Source: an uncultured Roseobacter sp.
GTDB lineage: Bacteria; Pseudomonadota; Alphaproteobacteria; Rhodobacterales; Rhodobacteraceae
Reading direction: 5' to 3'
DNA length: 33,840 nt
Assembly (NCBI GenBank): GCA_913054455.1
Contig: CAJXIL010000025.1
Location: forward strand, 1-33,840
Shown: positions 23,973 to 32,742 of the stretch, piece after piece
How positions within the stretch are numbered: the first letter of the stretch is position 1
How the letters are laid out: every line of letters starts with the position of its first letter
Made by a program: the position numbers and the translations under genes
The notes under the pieces: model-generated
The model's database searches: none
What the model saw: only the letters and a program-made list of their open reading frames with translations
Told to the model about the DNA's origin: nothing

Positions 23973-26321
23973 CTATCGATCATCACCGCCACCACCTTCA
24001 TTGACGTCGAGAAGATCTTCATCAATTGCTGCCTGCACTGCCCCAGCCAGGGCCTCTTTCTTTTGCTGCGGCAAATCTTCCACCTGATCTTCCGCAAGTC
24101 GCACAGTAACCTCCCGATGAGCAAACTTGATGCCTTCACGGGCAAACAGCTCACGGATGTCCTGATAAACCCGTTTGCGCACCAACCACTGGTCGCCTGG
24201 CTTGGTCATAAACTTGACCCGGATGATCATCGCAGAATCCTGCATTTCGATGACCCCCTGCGATTTCAGAGGCTGCATGAAGCTGTCACCAATCACCGGA
24301 TCGCTCAGCAGTTCCTGCCCCAGCTTCTTGATCATTTTACGGACCTTGTCGACATCGGTGTCATAGGTCACCCGCAATGGCAGCTTCATCATCACCCAAT
24401 CGCGTGAGTAATTGGTCAGAACCTTGATCTCACCAAAGGGAATGGTGTGCAGCGCACCAAGGTGGTGGCGCAGCTGGAAGGAGCGCACCGAGATCTTTTC
24501 AACCGTGCCCTTTACGTCCCCAATGTCGATATACTCGCCCTTGCGAAACGCATCATCCACCAAAAAGAAGGCGCCTGAGAAGATATCGCGCACCAGGGTT
24601 TGCGAGCCAAAGCCAACCGCAAGGCCAACCACACCAGCACCGGCAAACAGCGGGCTGACGTTGACGCCCAATTCCAACAGCACGATGAGAATGATCGAAA
24701 CCACAACCACGGCCAGGATGACGCCTCGAAACAATGGCAGCAGGGTCGCGAGGCGACTGGCACCGCCATGGCCGCCCTCATCCCCCAGTTCCGCCTCTTG
24801 GACGTCACCGACTTCTTCGTCAATCTTGCTGTCGATCCAAATCCGCGAGGTATGATAAACGATATAGCCGATAAACAGGATTACAACGACATCAAAGCCG
24901 CGTTCGGCGATCGTGGTCGTCATCCATTGTGCTTCCGGGTTCCAAACCATGACCAACGCATAGGCGCCAACCAGAAAGGCTAGGATCCCTGCCACGCGAC
25001 GCGCCAGATCCTCGTAACTAGACAGCCGGTAGCCGCGGTTCTGGGACATGGCCTTGATCTCATCTTCAGAAATCTCGGATAATGCGCCGTCTTCTCCACC
25101 CTCCACTTCAGGCAAGGGGTCAAGCACCTCTGGGGCGCGGCGGCGGTAACTATAGGCCTCGATCCCGTAGTTTATAACGCCGTAAACCACCAAAATGGAG
25201 GTCAGAACCAAATATGTCCCAGCCATCAAGGGCACAGACATCTCGCGCTCCAATACCAGATCGAACACCAGGTTCAACCAGCCAAAGACGATATAGACCA
25301 CCATTGCAGGAGCCCAGGCCATCGACAAAAAACGGAGCAACCAGGAACAGTCTTCCTTACTGCGTCCAGCCCGGATCGCGTTTGAGATGGCCCTCGCGTT
25401 GAAGCCAATCAAGGACAAGCCGCCCAGCGCACCAAGCAAAGCTAAGAACCCGTAGACCAAGGCAAAAACATTGTAATTCAGTCCAAAATCGCCAACCCAC
25501 GTCGCGAAAATTAGGGAAAAGATATCATAGGTCGCCAACAGCGAAGCAAAGAGGTACAGCCGTTTTGCATCGCTATCGGAGAATACCGGCATTCGATATT
25601 GGCTGAGATAGGGCGACAGCACCATTCGCCACAGGTCGGAAACAACGCTGGCAACAAAGAACGCTGTGTAGATCGCCGTTACTGTGAATTCGACCGAACT
25701 GTCCCCCGAGGCACCAAAGATCACGTAGGAAATCAAAAGGGCAAAAACCATCGAAAACACGGTGCCGAGAACACCCATAAAAAAGCGGTAAACCAAAAAG
25801 GGCATTTTCTCGTAATAGCCTTCTGGCTCGGCCTTGATCCGCGCCACCACGTAGCGCTTGGCGATCCGCTTTCCGTATATTTCGACCGTAAGCCAACGCC
25901 CAATCAGCAAAAATAACAGGCTCCAGCCCAGGACTTCCACATAGGTCATTATGCGTCCATCTGGGCTGGTCTGGCGCAGGATGTATTTCATCTCAAAAAT
26001 CGAATAAGGCAGAGCTTCCAATCGGCTTTTCAGTTCCTGGCGAAAGGACTGGAACTCCGACTGCGCCTTCATCAGCGACGAATGTCCCTCCATAGGTGAG
26101 GTTTCCGCTGCGGCAGCCGCAGAAGTATCAGAAGTGATCGCGCCGCTGCCATCAACAATGATGACTCCCAGGCCGCTTTCGGCTGCCAGTTCCACCGCGC
26201 GGGCGACCGGATCACTTGTCTCAGTGGCGGCCTCCTGCGCCTCACCCTCGCGTGGCACCACCATCGCGGTACAAAGCAACAAAAGACACAAACTTAGAAA
26301 CTGCATAAAACGGTGGATCAT
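23973..26321 (-). CDS. large MscS-family mechanosensitive channel
   Basis: A 782-residue inner-membrane channel. A signal peptide (about 1-28, ending GEAQ) and a short periplasmic segment precede some ten hydrophobic helices between 128 and 490, with an acidic linker at about 400-425. The MscS core begins near 530. The pore helix is AGAGVVGLAVGFGSQTLVRD (560-579), followed by the beta domain (IFSGAFFLVDDAFRKGEYID, 580-599, then GTVEKISVRSFQLR) and a C-terminal vestibule to about 745. E. coli MscS has 286 residues, so this belongs to the enlarged group of such channels. Its role is to release solutes at hypo-osmotic shock. A GGAG site lies about 10 bases before the ATG. The gene is divergent from the glycan cassette. 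Confidence 0.9.
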   Translation of the reverse strand: MIHRFMQFLSLCLLLLCTAMVVPREGEAQEAATETSDPVARAVELAAESGLGVIIVDGSGAITSDTSAAAAAETSPMEGHSSLMKAQSEFQSFRQELKSRLEALPYSIFEMKYILRQTSPDGRIMTYVEVLGWSLLFLLIGRWLTVEIYGKRIAKRYVVARIKAEPEGYYEKMPFLVYRFFMGVLGTVFSMVFALLISYVIFGASGDSSVEFTVTAIYTAFFVASVVSDLWRMVLSPYLSQYRMPVFSDSDAKRLYLFASLLATYDIFSLIFATWVGDFGLNYNVFALVYGFLALLGALGGLSLIGFNARAISNAIRAGRSKEDCSWLLRFLSMAWAPAMVVYIVFGWLNLVFDLVLEREMSVPLMAGTYLVLTSILVVYGVINYGIEAYSYRRRAPEVLDPLPEVEGGEDGALSEISEDEIKAMSQNRGYRLSSYEDLARRVAGILAFLVGAYALVMVWNPEAQWMTTTIAERGFDVVVILFIGYIVYHTSRIWIDSKIDEEVGDVQEAELGDEGGHGGASRLATLLPLFRGVILAVVVVSIILIVLLELGVNVSPLFAGAGVVGLAVGFGSQTLVRDIFSGAFFLVDDAFRKGEYIDIGDVKGTVEKISVRSFQLRHHLGALHTIPFGEIKVLTNYSRDWVMMKLPLRVTYDTDVDKVRKMIKKLGQELLSDPVIGDSFMQPLKSQGVIEMQDSAMIIRVKFMTKPGDQWLVRKRVYQDIRELFAREGIKFAHREVTVRLAEDQVEDLPQQKKEALAGAVQAAIDEDLLDVNEGGGGDDR

Positions 26322-26663
26322 AACTGAAGGGCTCCAGACAAAGGCAGCCTCACGGTAGCGACATGATCAGGTATTCGCAATTGAACACATTGGGTTCAGG
26401 CTGGCTGTTTTTACACAGCCAAATTTTTGCCGGCCTTTAAAGCCTCCCTGGGCTGTGTCTGCGCGCCCCAAGTCCACCTCTGACGCCTGATATGCGCCCC
26501 CTACTGCCGCATATCATTGCCAAGAGAATAGCCGATCCAAAGGATAAGATCTGTCTCATCACGGCCATATCGCGCGAATTTGGGTGTTTGAAAGGTTAAC
26601 CCTCTTGATTTCGGCACTTTCCTAATGCACCACCCAATCTGTAGTACAGCTGCAGGCTAGCCC
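26322..26663. promoter_or_regulatory. divergent intergenic region, MscS gene / glycan cassette
   Basis: These 342 bases without a gene separate the MscS gene from the glycosyltransferase cassette and probably hold both promoters. I see an inverted repeat TGAAC-N7-GTTCA (26382-26398) and, next to it, a 7-bp hairpin TGGCTGT/ACAGCCA (26402-26421) followed by AATTTTT. A TTAA and AT-rich patch lies at 26580-26625. No -35/-10 pair is convincing. Confidence 0.35.
26402..26428 (+). terminator. orphan terminator-like hairpin
   Basis: A 7-bp stem TGGCTGT/ACAGCCA with a 6-base loop, followed by AA and five T residues on the plus strand. No plus-strand gene precedes it, since the MscS gene runs the other way. 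It could end a short unannotated RNA, act as a leader structure, or be chance. Confidence 0.35.
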
Positions 26664-27890
26664 ATGACATCGACCACAGATCTCTCTCGCGAGCGGAACC
26701 AAAATCAACGCGGCCCTCGGGTGATGCTGTATAGTCATGACACATTCGGGCTGGGCCACCTGCGCCGCTCCCGTGCGCTGGCGGGGGCAATAACCGCCGC
26801 AGATCCTTCTGCTTCGGCTTTGATCCTGACCGGCTCGCCTGTGGCAGGGCGTTTTGCCTTTCCGACCCGCGTTGACCATATGCGCTTGCCCGGGGTGATC
26901 AAACGCTCCGACGGCAGCTATGCCTCGCGTACCATGGGCATGAGCATTGAGGAAACCACAGAATTGCGCAGCGGCCTGATCCGCTCCATGGCAGAACAAT
27001 ACGACCCAGACGTGCTGATCGTCGACAAAGAACCCACCGGCTTTCGCGGTGAGCTGCTACCAGCGCTTAAACTGCTGGCAGACCAGCAGCGGACAAAGCT
27101 GGTCCTGGGTCTGCGCGATGTACTGGATGAGCCAGAGGTTTTGGCCACTGAATGGGCACGCAAGGAAGCCGTAGAGGCGGCCGAGGGCTACTATCACGAA
27201 ATTTGGGTCTACGGGCTGGAACAGATTTATGATCCCACCCAGGGGTTGGATCTCAGCCCCGAAACCCAGGCACGCATGCATTGGACCGGCTATCTGCGCC
27301 GGGATCTTGGTGCATGGGACGATCCGCCAAAACAACCCTACGTGCTGATCACCCCCGGCGGTGGGGGCGATGGTGCGATGATGGTGGACCTGGTGCTATC
27401 TGCCTATGAACAAGATCTGGACCTATCGCCCCGTGCCGTGTTGGTCTACGGCCCGTTCCTCTCGGGCGATACCCGCGAGGCCTTTGAAACCCGTGTCGCA
27501 GCTCTTGACGGTCGCGTCACCACGGTTGGCTTTGAATCACGCATTGAGACCCTGTTTTCCGGAGCACAAGGCGTTGTTTGCATGGGCGGCTACAACACCT
27601 TCTGCGAGGTGCTCTCCTTTAACAAACCTGCGGTGATCGTGCCCCGTACCACCCCTCGACTAGAGCAATGGATCCGCGCCAGCCGGGCTGAAGAGATGGG
27701 TCTCGTCTCCATGCTGGATGAGAAACGCGATGGTTGGACACCGGAGGCCATGACCAAAGCCATCCGCGCCTTGGCAGAACAAAAACCACCTTCAACCGCC
27801 TTTTCAGATGGAATGCTGGACGGTTTGGATTACGTCAGCCGCCGTGTGGCTGCCCTTTTGCAAGACATGCCGCGAAAGGCCGCCGAATGA
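26664..27890 (+). CDS. MurG-like glycosyltransferase (COG4671-type), cassette gene 1
   Basis: A 408-residue GT-B glycosyltransferase. The N-terminal glycine loop HDTFGLGHLRRSRALA (25-40) is typical of MurG-like and COG4671 predicted glycosyl transferases. The C-terminal domain carries LITPGGGGDGAMM and the nucleotide-sugar-binding region CMGGYNTFCEVLSFNKP. There is no signal peptide or membrane span, so it probably acts on the cytoplasmic face. It is a distant paralogue of cassette gene 5 (30797-31969), sharing the GHL loop and GYNT motif. The start has only a weak AGG-type ribosome site. It is the first of seven genes that overlap by 4 bases each. Donor and acceptor are unknown. Confidence 0.8.
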   Translation: MTSTTDLSRERNQNQRGPRVMLYSHDTFGLGHLRRSRALAGAITAADPSASALILTGSPVAGRFAFPTRVDHMRLPGVIKRSDGSYASRTMGMSIEETTELRSGLIRSMAEQYDPDVLIVDKEPTGFRGELLPALKLLADQQRTKLVLGLRDVLDEPEVLATEWARKEAVEAAEGYYHEIWVYGLEQIYDPTQGLDLSPETQARMHWTGYLRRDLGAWDDPPKQPYVLITPGGGGDGAMMVDLVLSAYEQDLDLSPRAVLVYGPFLSGDTREAFETRVAALDGRVTTVGFESRIETLFSGAQGVVCMGGYNTFCEVLSFNKPAVIVPRTTPRLEQWIRASRAEEMGLVSMLDEKRDGWTPEAMTKAIRALAEQKPPSTAFSDGMLDGLDYVSRRVAALLQDMPRKAAE

Positions 27891-29131
27891 GCACAACCTC
27901 TCCCCCATTGGCGGTCTTGGTCAAAGGCTGGCCCCGCCTTTCCGAGACCTTTATCGCGCAGGAGCTTGTCGCTCTTGAGGAGGCGGGCCAAAGCTTTGAG
28001 ATCTGGTCTCTACGCCATCCCACCGATGTCAAACGCCACCCACTCCATGACCGGCTAAAGGCCAAGGTGCGCTATCTGCCTGAATACCTCTATCAGGAGC
28101 CTGATCGCGTCTGGGCCGCCCGCGCCGTGGCGCAGGCCCTGCCCGGCTACGCTGAGGCCTATCGCATCTGGCGCGCTGACCTGGCGCGCGATCCCAGCCA
28201 CAATCGCATCCGCCGCTTTGGCCAGGCCTGCGTGCTGGCCGCCGAAGCCCCGGCCGAGGTACTGGGGCTTTACGCGCATTTCCTTCACACCCCCTCCTCG
28301 GTCGCGCGCTACGCGGCGGTCATGCGCGGCTTGCCTTGGAGCTTTTCGGCCCATGCCAAGGACATCTGGACCTCGCCGGATTGGGAAATCTCTGAAAAAC
28401 TGTCGAGCCAGCATCACGGCGCTACTTTTGGCGCGACCTGCACCGGCTTTGGCGCGCGGCACCTGCAACTAATGTCGGACGATCCGAGCCGCATTGATCT
28501 GATCTACCATGGGCTGGATCTGGCGCGCTTCCCTGAACCTCCGGTCCGCAAGTGGCGTGTCGCCGGTGACCCCCTGAACCTGATGTCGGTCGGCCGCTTG
28601 GTTGAGAAGAAGGGGTTTGATCGGCTCATCGCCGCTTTGGCCCTGCTGCCGCAGGATCTGGACTGGCATTGGACCCATATTGGCGGCGGTGGCCTCAATG
28701 ATCTTCTGCAGGATATGGCCAAAGACGCTGGCGTTTTTGAGCGCATTACCTGGCGCGGTGCCTGTGACCAGCCTGAGGTCATCAAGGCCATGCGCGCCTC
28801 TGATCTCTTTGTGCTTCCCAGCCGGGTTGCAGCGGACGGGGATCGCGACGGCTTGCCAAATGTGTTGATGGAGGCGGCTTCACAATTGCTGCCGATCCTG
28901 TCAACGCCGGTCTCAGCCATCCCAGAATTCATCGACAGCGGCACCCATGGTCTGCTCAGTGACGATGCTCCGCAGGCCCTGGCGGATGCAATCCTGTCTC
29001 TGGCTTGCACGCCCGGGGTGGCGCAGGAGATGGCAGAGGCCGCCTTGGGGCGACTGCGGCGCGACTTTGGCATGGCCCCCGGCATTGCGCAGCTGGTTGC
29101 CCGTCTGGATACTATGCTGCAAGGCTCATGA
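27887..29131 (+). CDS. glycosyltransferase family 4, cassette gene 2
   Basis: A 414-residue GT-B enzyme. The N-terminal acceptor domain starts VLVKGWPRLSETFIAQELVA, the pattern of colanic-acid/exopolysaccharide-type transferases. The GT4 C-terminal domain has LMSVGRLVEKKGFDRLIAAL, then DGLPNVLMEAASQ in the usual nucleotide-binding E-x7-E position (here with Asp in the first place). The frame is open upstream into gene 1, but ATG 27887 overlaps gene 1's stop as ATGA and opens right on the first beta strand. A repeat-unit transferase role is inference. Confidence 0.85.
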   Translation: MSTTSPPLAVLVKGWPRLSETFIAQELVALEEAGQSFEIWSLRHPTDVKRHPLHDRLKAKVRYLPEYLYQEPDRVWAARAVAQALPGYAEAYRIWRADLARDPSHNRIRRFGQACVLAAEAPAEVLGLYAHFLHTPSSVARYAAVMRGLPWSFSAHAKDIWTSPDWEISEKLSSQHHGATFGATCTGFGARHLQLMSDDPSRIDLIYHGLDLARFPEPPVRKWRVAGDPLNLMSVGRLVEKKGFDRLIAALALLPQDLDWHWTHIGGGGLNDLLQDMAKDAGVFERITWRGACDQPEVIKAMRASDLFVLPSRVAADGDRDGLPNVLMEAASQLLPILSTPVSAIPEFIDSGTHGLLSDDAPQALADAILSLACTPGVAQEMAEAALGRLRRDFGMAPGIAQLVARLDTMLQGS

Positions 29132-30216
29132 GCACCTCAGCGACCAAGCGGATCGCCTTTTATGCGCCGATGAAATCGCCGCGCCACCCTGTACCCTCGG
29201 GTGACCGGGAAATGGCGCGCAATCTGATCGACATAATTTCCACTGGTGGTGCTCAGGTCGATTTGGTGACGGAACTCAAGATCTTTGACAAAAACGGAGA
29301 TGCGGCTGTTCAGGCACTGCTGCGCACCCAAGCAGCCCAAGAGGTAGAGCGCCTCTGTACCGAAATGCCGCCCGTTGATCTGTGGGTGACCTATCACAAC
29401 TACTACAAAGCCCCGGACCTGATTGGCCCCCAGGTGGCCCGATCACGGGGTATTCCCTATGTGCAGATTGAAAGCACCCGCGCCGCGCGGCGCCTCACCG
29501 GGCCCTGGGCTGGATTTGCCCAATCCGCCCATGAGGCCGCAGATACGGCGGCGGTGATTTTCTACCTCACGGCCAATGACCTGATCACCCTGGAGCGTGA
29601 CAAGCACCCGGATCAAACCCTGCAAAGTCTGCCTCCCTTTCTGCCCAGCGTCACCCTGCCCCACGCCAGCACATTGGACGGGCCAATGTTGAGCGTTGGT
29701 ATGATGCGCGCAGGCGACAAGCTCGCCTCCTATCAGATCATCGCCGACAGTCTGCAGGGGCTGCAGGGCGACTGGCAATTGCAGATCGCCGGGGACGGCC
29801 CGGCCCGGCCCGCAGTTGAGGCCTTGATGGCGCCTTTTGCCGAACGCGTGTCTTTTCTGGGTCAGCTCTCGCGCGCGGAACTGGCCAAGATCTACGAGCA
29901 AGCCAGCCTGTTCTTCTGGCCCGGTGTCAATGAGGCTTTTGGCATGGTCTACCTCGAAGCCCAAAGTCATGGGATTCCAGTGGTGGCCCAGGACAGGCCT
30001 GGCATGCGGGACGTTCTAGCACCTGGGCACTATCCTGACGTGGCGCAGGGTGAAGAGGCCCTAACCATCCGCTTGCAGGAGCTGCTCAATGCACCAAACC
30101 TGCGGCAAAAACTGGGAGCGAAGGCCCGCGAGCGGATCGCGGCCAACCATCTGGCTCCAGCGGCCAGCGCCCGCTTCTGGTCCGCTGTCGCCCCCTTGAT
30201 TGAGGAAAGCAGATGA
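29128..30216 (+). CDS. glycosyltransferase family 4-like, cassette gene 3
   Basis: A 362-residue GT-B enzyme. It opens RIAFYAPMKSPRHPVPSGDR, has a middle part with LWVTYHNYYKAPDLIGP, and a C-terminal domain with LQIAGDGPARP, FLGQLSRAELAKIYEQASLF and EAFGMVYLEAQSHGIPVVA, a clear E-x7-E motif. It differs from gene 2 in its acceptor half, so it probably adds a different sugar or linkage. Start ATG 29128 overlaps gene 2's stop by 4 bases; the frame is open further upstream inside gene 2. Substrates are unknown. Confidence 0.84.
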   Translation: MSTSATKRIAFYAPMKSPRHPVPSGDREMARNLIDIISTGGAQVDLVTELKIFDKNGDAAVQALLRTQAAQEVERLCTEMPPVDLWVTYHNYYKAPDLIGPQVARSRGIPYVQIESTRAARRLTGPWAGFAQSAHEAADTAAVIFYLTANDLITLERDKHPDQTLQSLPPFLPSVTLPHASTLDGPMLSVGMMRAGDKLASYQIIADSLQGLQGDWQLQIAGDGPARPAVEALMAPFAERVSFLGQLSRAELAKIYEQASLFFWPGVNEAFGMVYLEAQSHGIPVVAQDRPGMRDVLAPGHYPDVAQGEEALTIRLQELLNAPNLRQKLGAKARERIAANHLAPAASARFWSAVAPLIEESR

Positions 30217-30800
30217 TCCTCCTTGCTCTTTTACGCCACGGCCATACCGCCTGGAACCGCGCTGGTCAGATTCAGGGACGCAGCGATATCCCACTTGATG
30301 CGCAGGCCCGAACGGAGCTGTCTGGATTTGCCCTGCCCAGCCCCTGGGATAAGGCCGCGCTGTGGTCCAGCCCGCTGTCGCGCGCGGTGGAAACCGCACA
30401 ACTGGTCGCGGGTCGCGCGCCGCGAACTGCACCAAACCTGACAGAGATGTTCTGGGGGGACTGGGAAGGCAAAAAGGGCCTGGAACTGAAGGCCGACCCA
30501 AAGAGCGGTTTTCGCGATATCGAACATTGGGGGTGGGACTACTGCCCGCCCGGTGGAGAAACCCCAGCTGAGGTTTGGGCACGGATAAAGCCCTGGCTCG
30601 CCAGTCTGGAGCGCGACACCGTTGCAGTTTGCCATATTGGCATAATGCGGATGATCCTGGCGCGGGCCTATCATTGGGATTTTGACGGACCTGCGCCTTT
30701 TCGCATCAAACGCAACCGGCTGTTTGTGGTAGAAGTCGACGGCGACAGCCTCACCCCCTGGGATGAACCCGTGCGCCTGCTGAAAAGAGCCCCGTCATGA
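30213..30800 (+). CDS. histidine phosphatase family protein, cassette gene 4
   Basis: A 195-residue phosphoglycerate-mutase-like phosphatase. The catalytic RHG is at 8-10 with phospho-accepting His9. Arg57 lies in SSPLSRAVETA, acidic Glu78 in LTEMFWGDWEG, and the second catalytic His141 in VCHIGIMRM, so all core residues are present. Similar small enzymes dephosphorylate sugar phosphates, nucleotides such as alpha-ribazole phosphate, or other metabolites. Here it is coupled by ATGA overlaps to glycosyltransferases on both sides. A sugar-phosphate or lipid-linked phosphate intermediate of the same pathway is therefore the likely target, an inference. Confidence 0.88.
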   Translation: MILLALLRHGHTAWNRAGQIQGRSDIPLDAQARTELSGFALPSPWDKAALWSSPLSRAVETAQLVAGRAPRTAPNLTEMFWGDWEGKKGLELKADPKSGFRDIEHWGWDYCPPGGETPAEVWARIKPWLASLERDTVAVCHIGIMRMILARAYHWDFDGPAPFRIKRNRLFVVEVDGDSLTPWDEPVRLLKRAPS

Positions 30801-31969
30801 AAGTGATGATCGTCGTCACACATCTTTTGGGCACCGGGCATCTGTCCCGGGCGCTGACACTGGGGCGCGCATTTCAAGCCGCAGGGGATCAGGTGCTGAT
30901 CGTCTCCGGCGGCTTTGCCGCACCGCAGCTGGACACTGATGGGATAGAGCTGGCGCAGTTGCCCCCGCTGCGCTCGGACGGGGTGAATTTCACACAGCTT
31001 CTGGACCGCTCCGGCAGCCATGCCGATGAGGCCTATCACCAGCAGCGCCAAACCCTGCTCTGCGCCACACTAGAGCGCGCGCAACCCGATGTCTTGATCA
31101 CTGAACTATACCCTTTTGGACGCCGCTCTCTGCGCCATGAGTTTCTTGCTCTGCTAAAGGCCGCCAGGGCCATGGCCCAGCCGCCAAAGATTCTGGCCTC
31201 GATCCGCGACATCCTGGCGCCGCCCTCGAAGCCGGAAAAAGTCGAGAAGGCAGACCAGGTGATTGCCAGCTTCTACGACGGCGTTTTGGTCCATTCCGAC
31301 CCACAGGCCACCAAACTGGAGCTCAGCTGGCCGGTGTCGGACATTCTGTCCCAAAAACTGCATTACACCGGCTTTGTCGCCCCGGCGGCAGCGGGACCAC
31401 ATCCCGAGACCCAAGGCCAGGGTGAGATCCTCGTCAGTGCAGGCGGTGGCAGTGTGGGCGATGAAATCTACCAAACAGCGCTTAAGGCAGCACGGCTGAT
31501 GCCGGAGTATCCATGGCGCCTTTTGGTTGGCGGCAATGATGCTAAGGCCAGGATTGCGCAGCTCTCCCAGATTCCCTCACCTGCCAAGATTGAGGCGGCA
31601 CGCCCTGATTTTCGCCAGATGCTCAGCCATGTGGCGGCCTCGGTCAGCATGTGCGGCTATAACACCGCGCTGGATCTGTTGCAGGCTGAAACGCCGGCCG
31701 TATTGATCCCCTTTGATGCGGGCAAGGAAGTGGAACAAAGCCTGCGCGCCGCGAGCCTGATACCCCTGTCAGGGTTTGAGGCCCTCCCCACCGCTGAGCT
31801 ATCACCAGAAAACCTGATCTCAGCGGTGAAAAAGGTGCTTGCGGCACAGCCCCGCTCAGCCGCGCAGTTTCAGTTTGAAGGCGCCCAAAGGGCGGTTGAG
31901 ATAACCCATGATCTGGCCCCTCCCCTGGCCGGTGATGAGGCCCGTTTTGAAGCTGGAGGATCACTATGA
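30797..31969 (+). CDS. MurG-like glycosyltransferase (COG4671-type), cassette gene 5
   Basis: A 390-residue GT-B enzyme with the N-terminal loop VTHLLGTGHLSRALTLG (7-23), the donor-domain start ILVSAGGGSVGDEIYQ and the binding region SMCGYNTALDLLQAETPAVL. These parallel cassette gene 1 (GLGHLRRS, LITPGGGGDG, CMGGYNTFCEVL), so the two appear to be diverged paralogues of the predicted-glycosyltransferase COG4671 group. There is no membrane segment. It is coupled by 4-base overlaps to the phosphatase and deacetylase genes. The sugar donor is unknown. Confidence 0.8.
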   Translation: MKVMIVVTHLLGTGHLSRALTLGRAFQAAGDQVLIVSGGFAAPQLDTDGIELAQLPPLRSDGVNFTQLLDRSGSHADEAYHQQRQTLLCATLERAQPDVLITELYPFGRRSLRHEFLALLKAARAMAQPPKILASIRDILAPPSKPEKVEKADQVIASFYDGVLVHSDPQATKLELSWPVSDILSQKLHYTGFVAPAAAGPHPETQGQGEILVSAGGGSVGDEIYQTALKAARLMPEYPWRLLVGGNDAKARIAQLSQIPSPAKIEAARPDFRQMLSHVAASVSMCGYNTALDLLQAETPAVLIPFDAGKEVEQSLRAASLIPLSGFEALPTAELSPENLISAVKKVLAAQPRSAAQFQFEGAQRAVEITHDLAPPLAGDEARFEAGGSL

Positions 31970-32742
31970 GCACCGACAGGCCCCTTGATTGGTCCCCCTT
32001 GGAAGTCGAGCTGGCACAGTGGCACAGAACGGGGCTAACGCTGCCGTTGTGGTGGCGGGACGACGACGCGATAGAGCCCACGGCGCAGATGAACCAACTC
32101 AGCGCATTATCGCAAAACCTGGCGCTTCCCGTGCATTTAGCCGTGATCCCAGCCCACGTGAAACCTGAGTTGGCAGACTATCTAACAGACAACCCTACGC
32201 TTCTCCCCCTTGTCCATGGTTGGGCGCATAAAAACCACGCGGGGAGGGATCAAAAGAAATGCGAATTCCCCACCCAGCGTCCGGCGCAGGCCTCAATAGG
32301 CGACATAGAGCAGGGGCTGCGTGATCTGCGGGCACTTTTTGGGGCCAAATTGCTGCCAATCTTTGTGCCGCCTTGGAACCGCATTGCGCCAGAACTTCTA
32401 CCCTCACTACCCAGTTTGGGCTTTACCGCCCTATCGACATTTACCCCCCGCCAAAGCCCCCTGGCTGCGCCTGGTCTGGCACAGATCAATACCCATCTGG
32501 ACCCCATAGACTGGAAGCGGAGCCGCTCCTTGGTTGCGCCAGAGCGCTTAATCGCGCAGGTCTGCGACCAACTGCGCGCTCGCCGCGAGGGCAAAGCAGA
32601 TAACCACGAGCCCTATGGTATCCTCACCCACCATCTGGTGCATGATGCCGCCATCTGGCAATTCACAGAGGCGTTGATCAAGCGCCTGATGCAGGGCCCG
32701 GGGCGGGTCTGTCAGTTAGACAACAAGGAAAATTCGACATGA
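31966..32742 (+). CDS. polysaccharide deacetylase-like (NodB homology), cassette gene 6
   Basis: A 258-residue divergent NodB-fold protein. Motif 1 is LWWRDDDA (29-35), with Asp33 or Asp34 as metal/base ligand. Motif 2 is HGWAH (84-88), the zinc-binding H-x3-H. Motif 3 is FVPPWNRI (133-140), and a late His is in ILTHHLVHD (219-227). All are in the expected order. It lacks a signal peptide, so unlike secreted chitin or peptidoglycan deacetylases it probably acts in the cytoplasm on a lipid-linked or nucleotide-sugar substrate. Its place among glycosyltransferases fits N-deacetylation of a glycan intermediate; this is inference. Confidence 0.78.
   Translation: MSTDRPLDWSPLEVELAQWHRTGLTLPLWWRDDDAIEPTAQMNQLSALSQNLALPVHLAVIPAHVKPELADYLTDNPTLLPLVHGWAHKNHAGRDQKKCEFPTQRPAQASIGDIEQGLRDLRALFGAKLLPIFVPPWNRIAPELLPSLPSLGFTALSTFTPRQSPLAAPGLAQINTHLDPIDWKRSRSLVAPERLIAQVCDQLRARREGKADNHEPYGILTHHLVHDAAIWQFTEALIKRLMQGPGRVCQLDNKENST

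Noticed and set aside
26664-27890. murG (peptidoglycan GlcNAc transferase).
   Set aside because: Only the general GT-B glycine loop and donor-site pattern are shared; there is no mur/fts context and a related copy occurs in the same operon.
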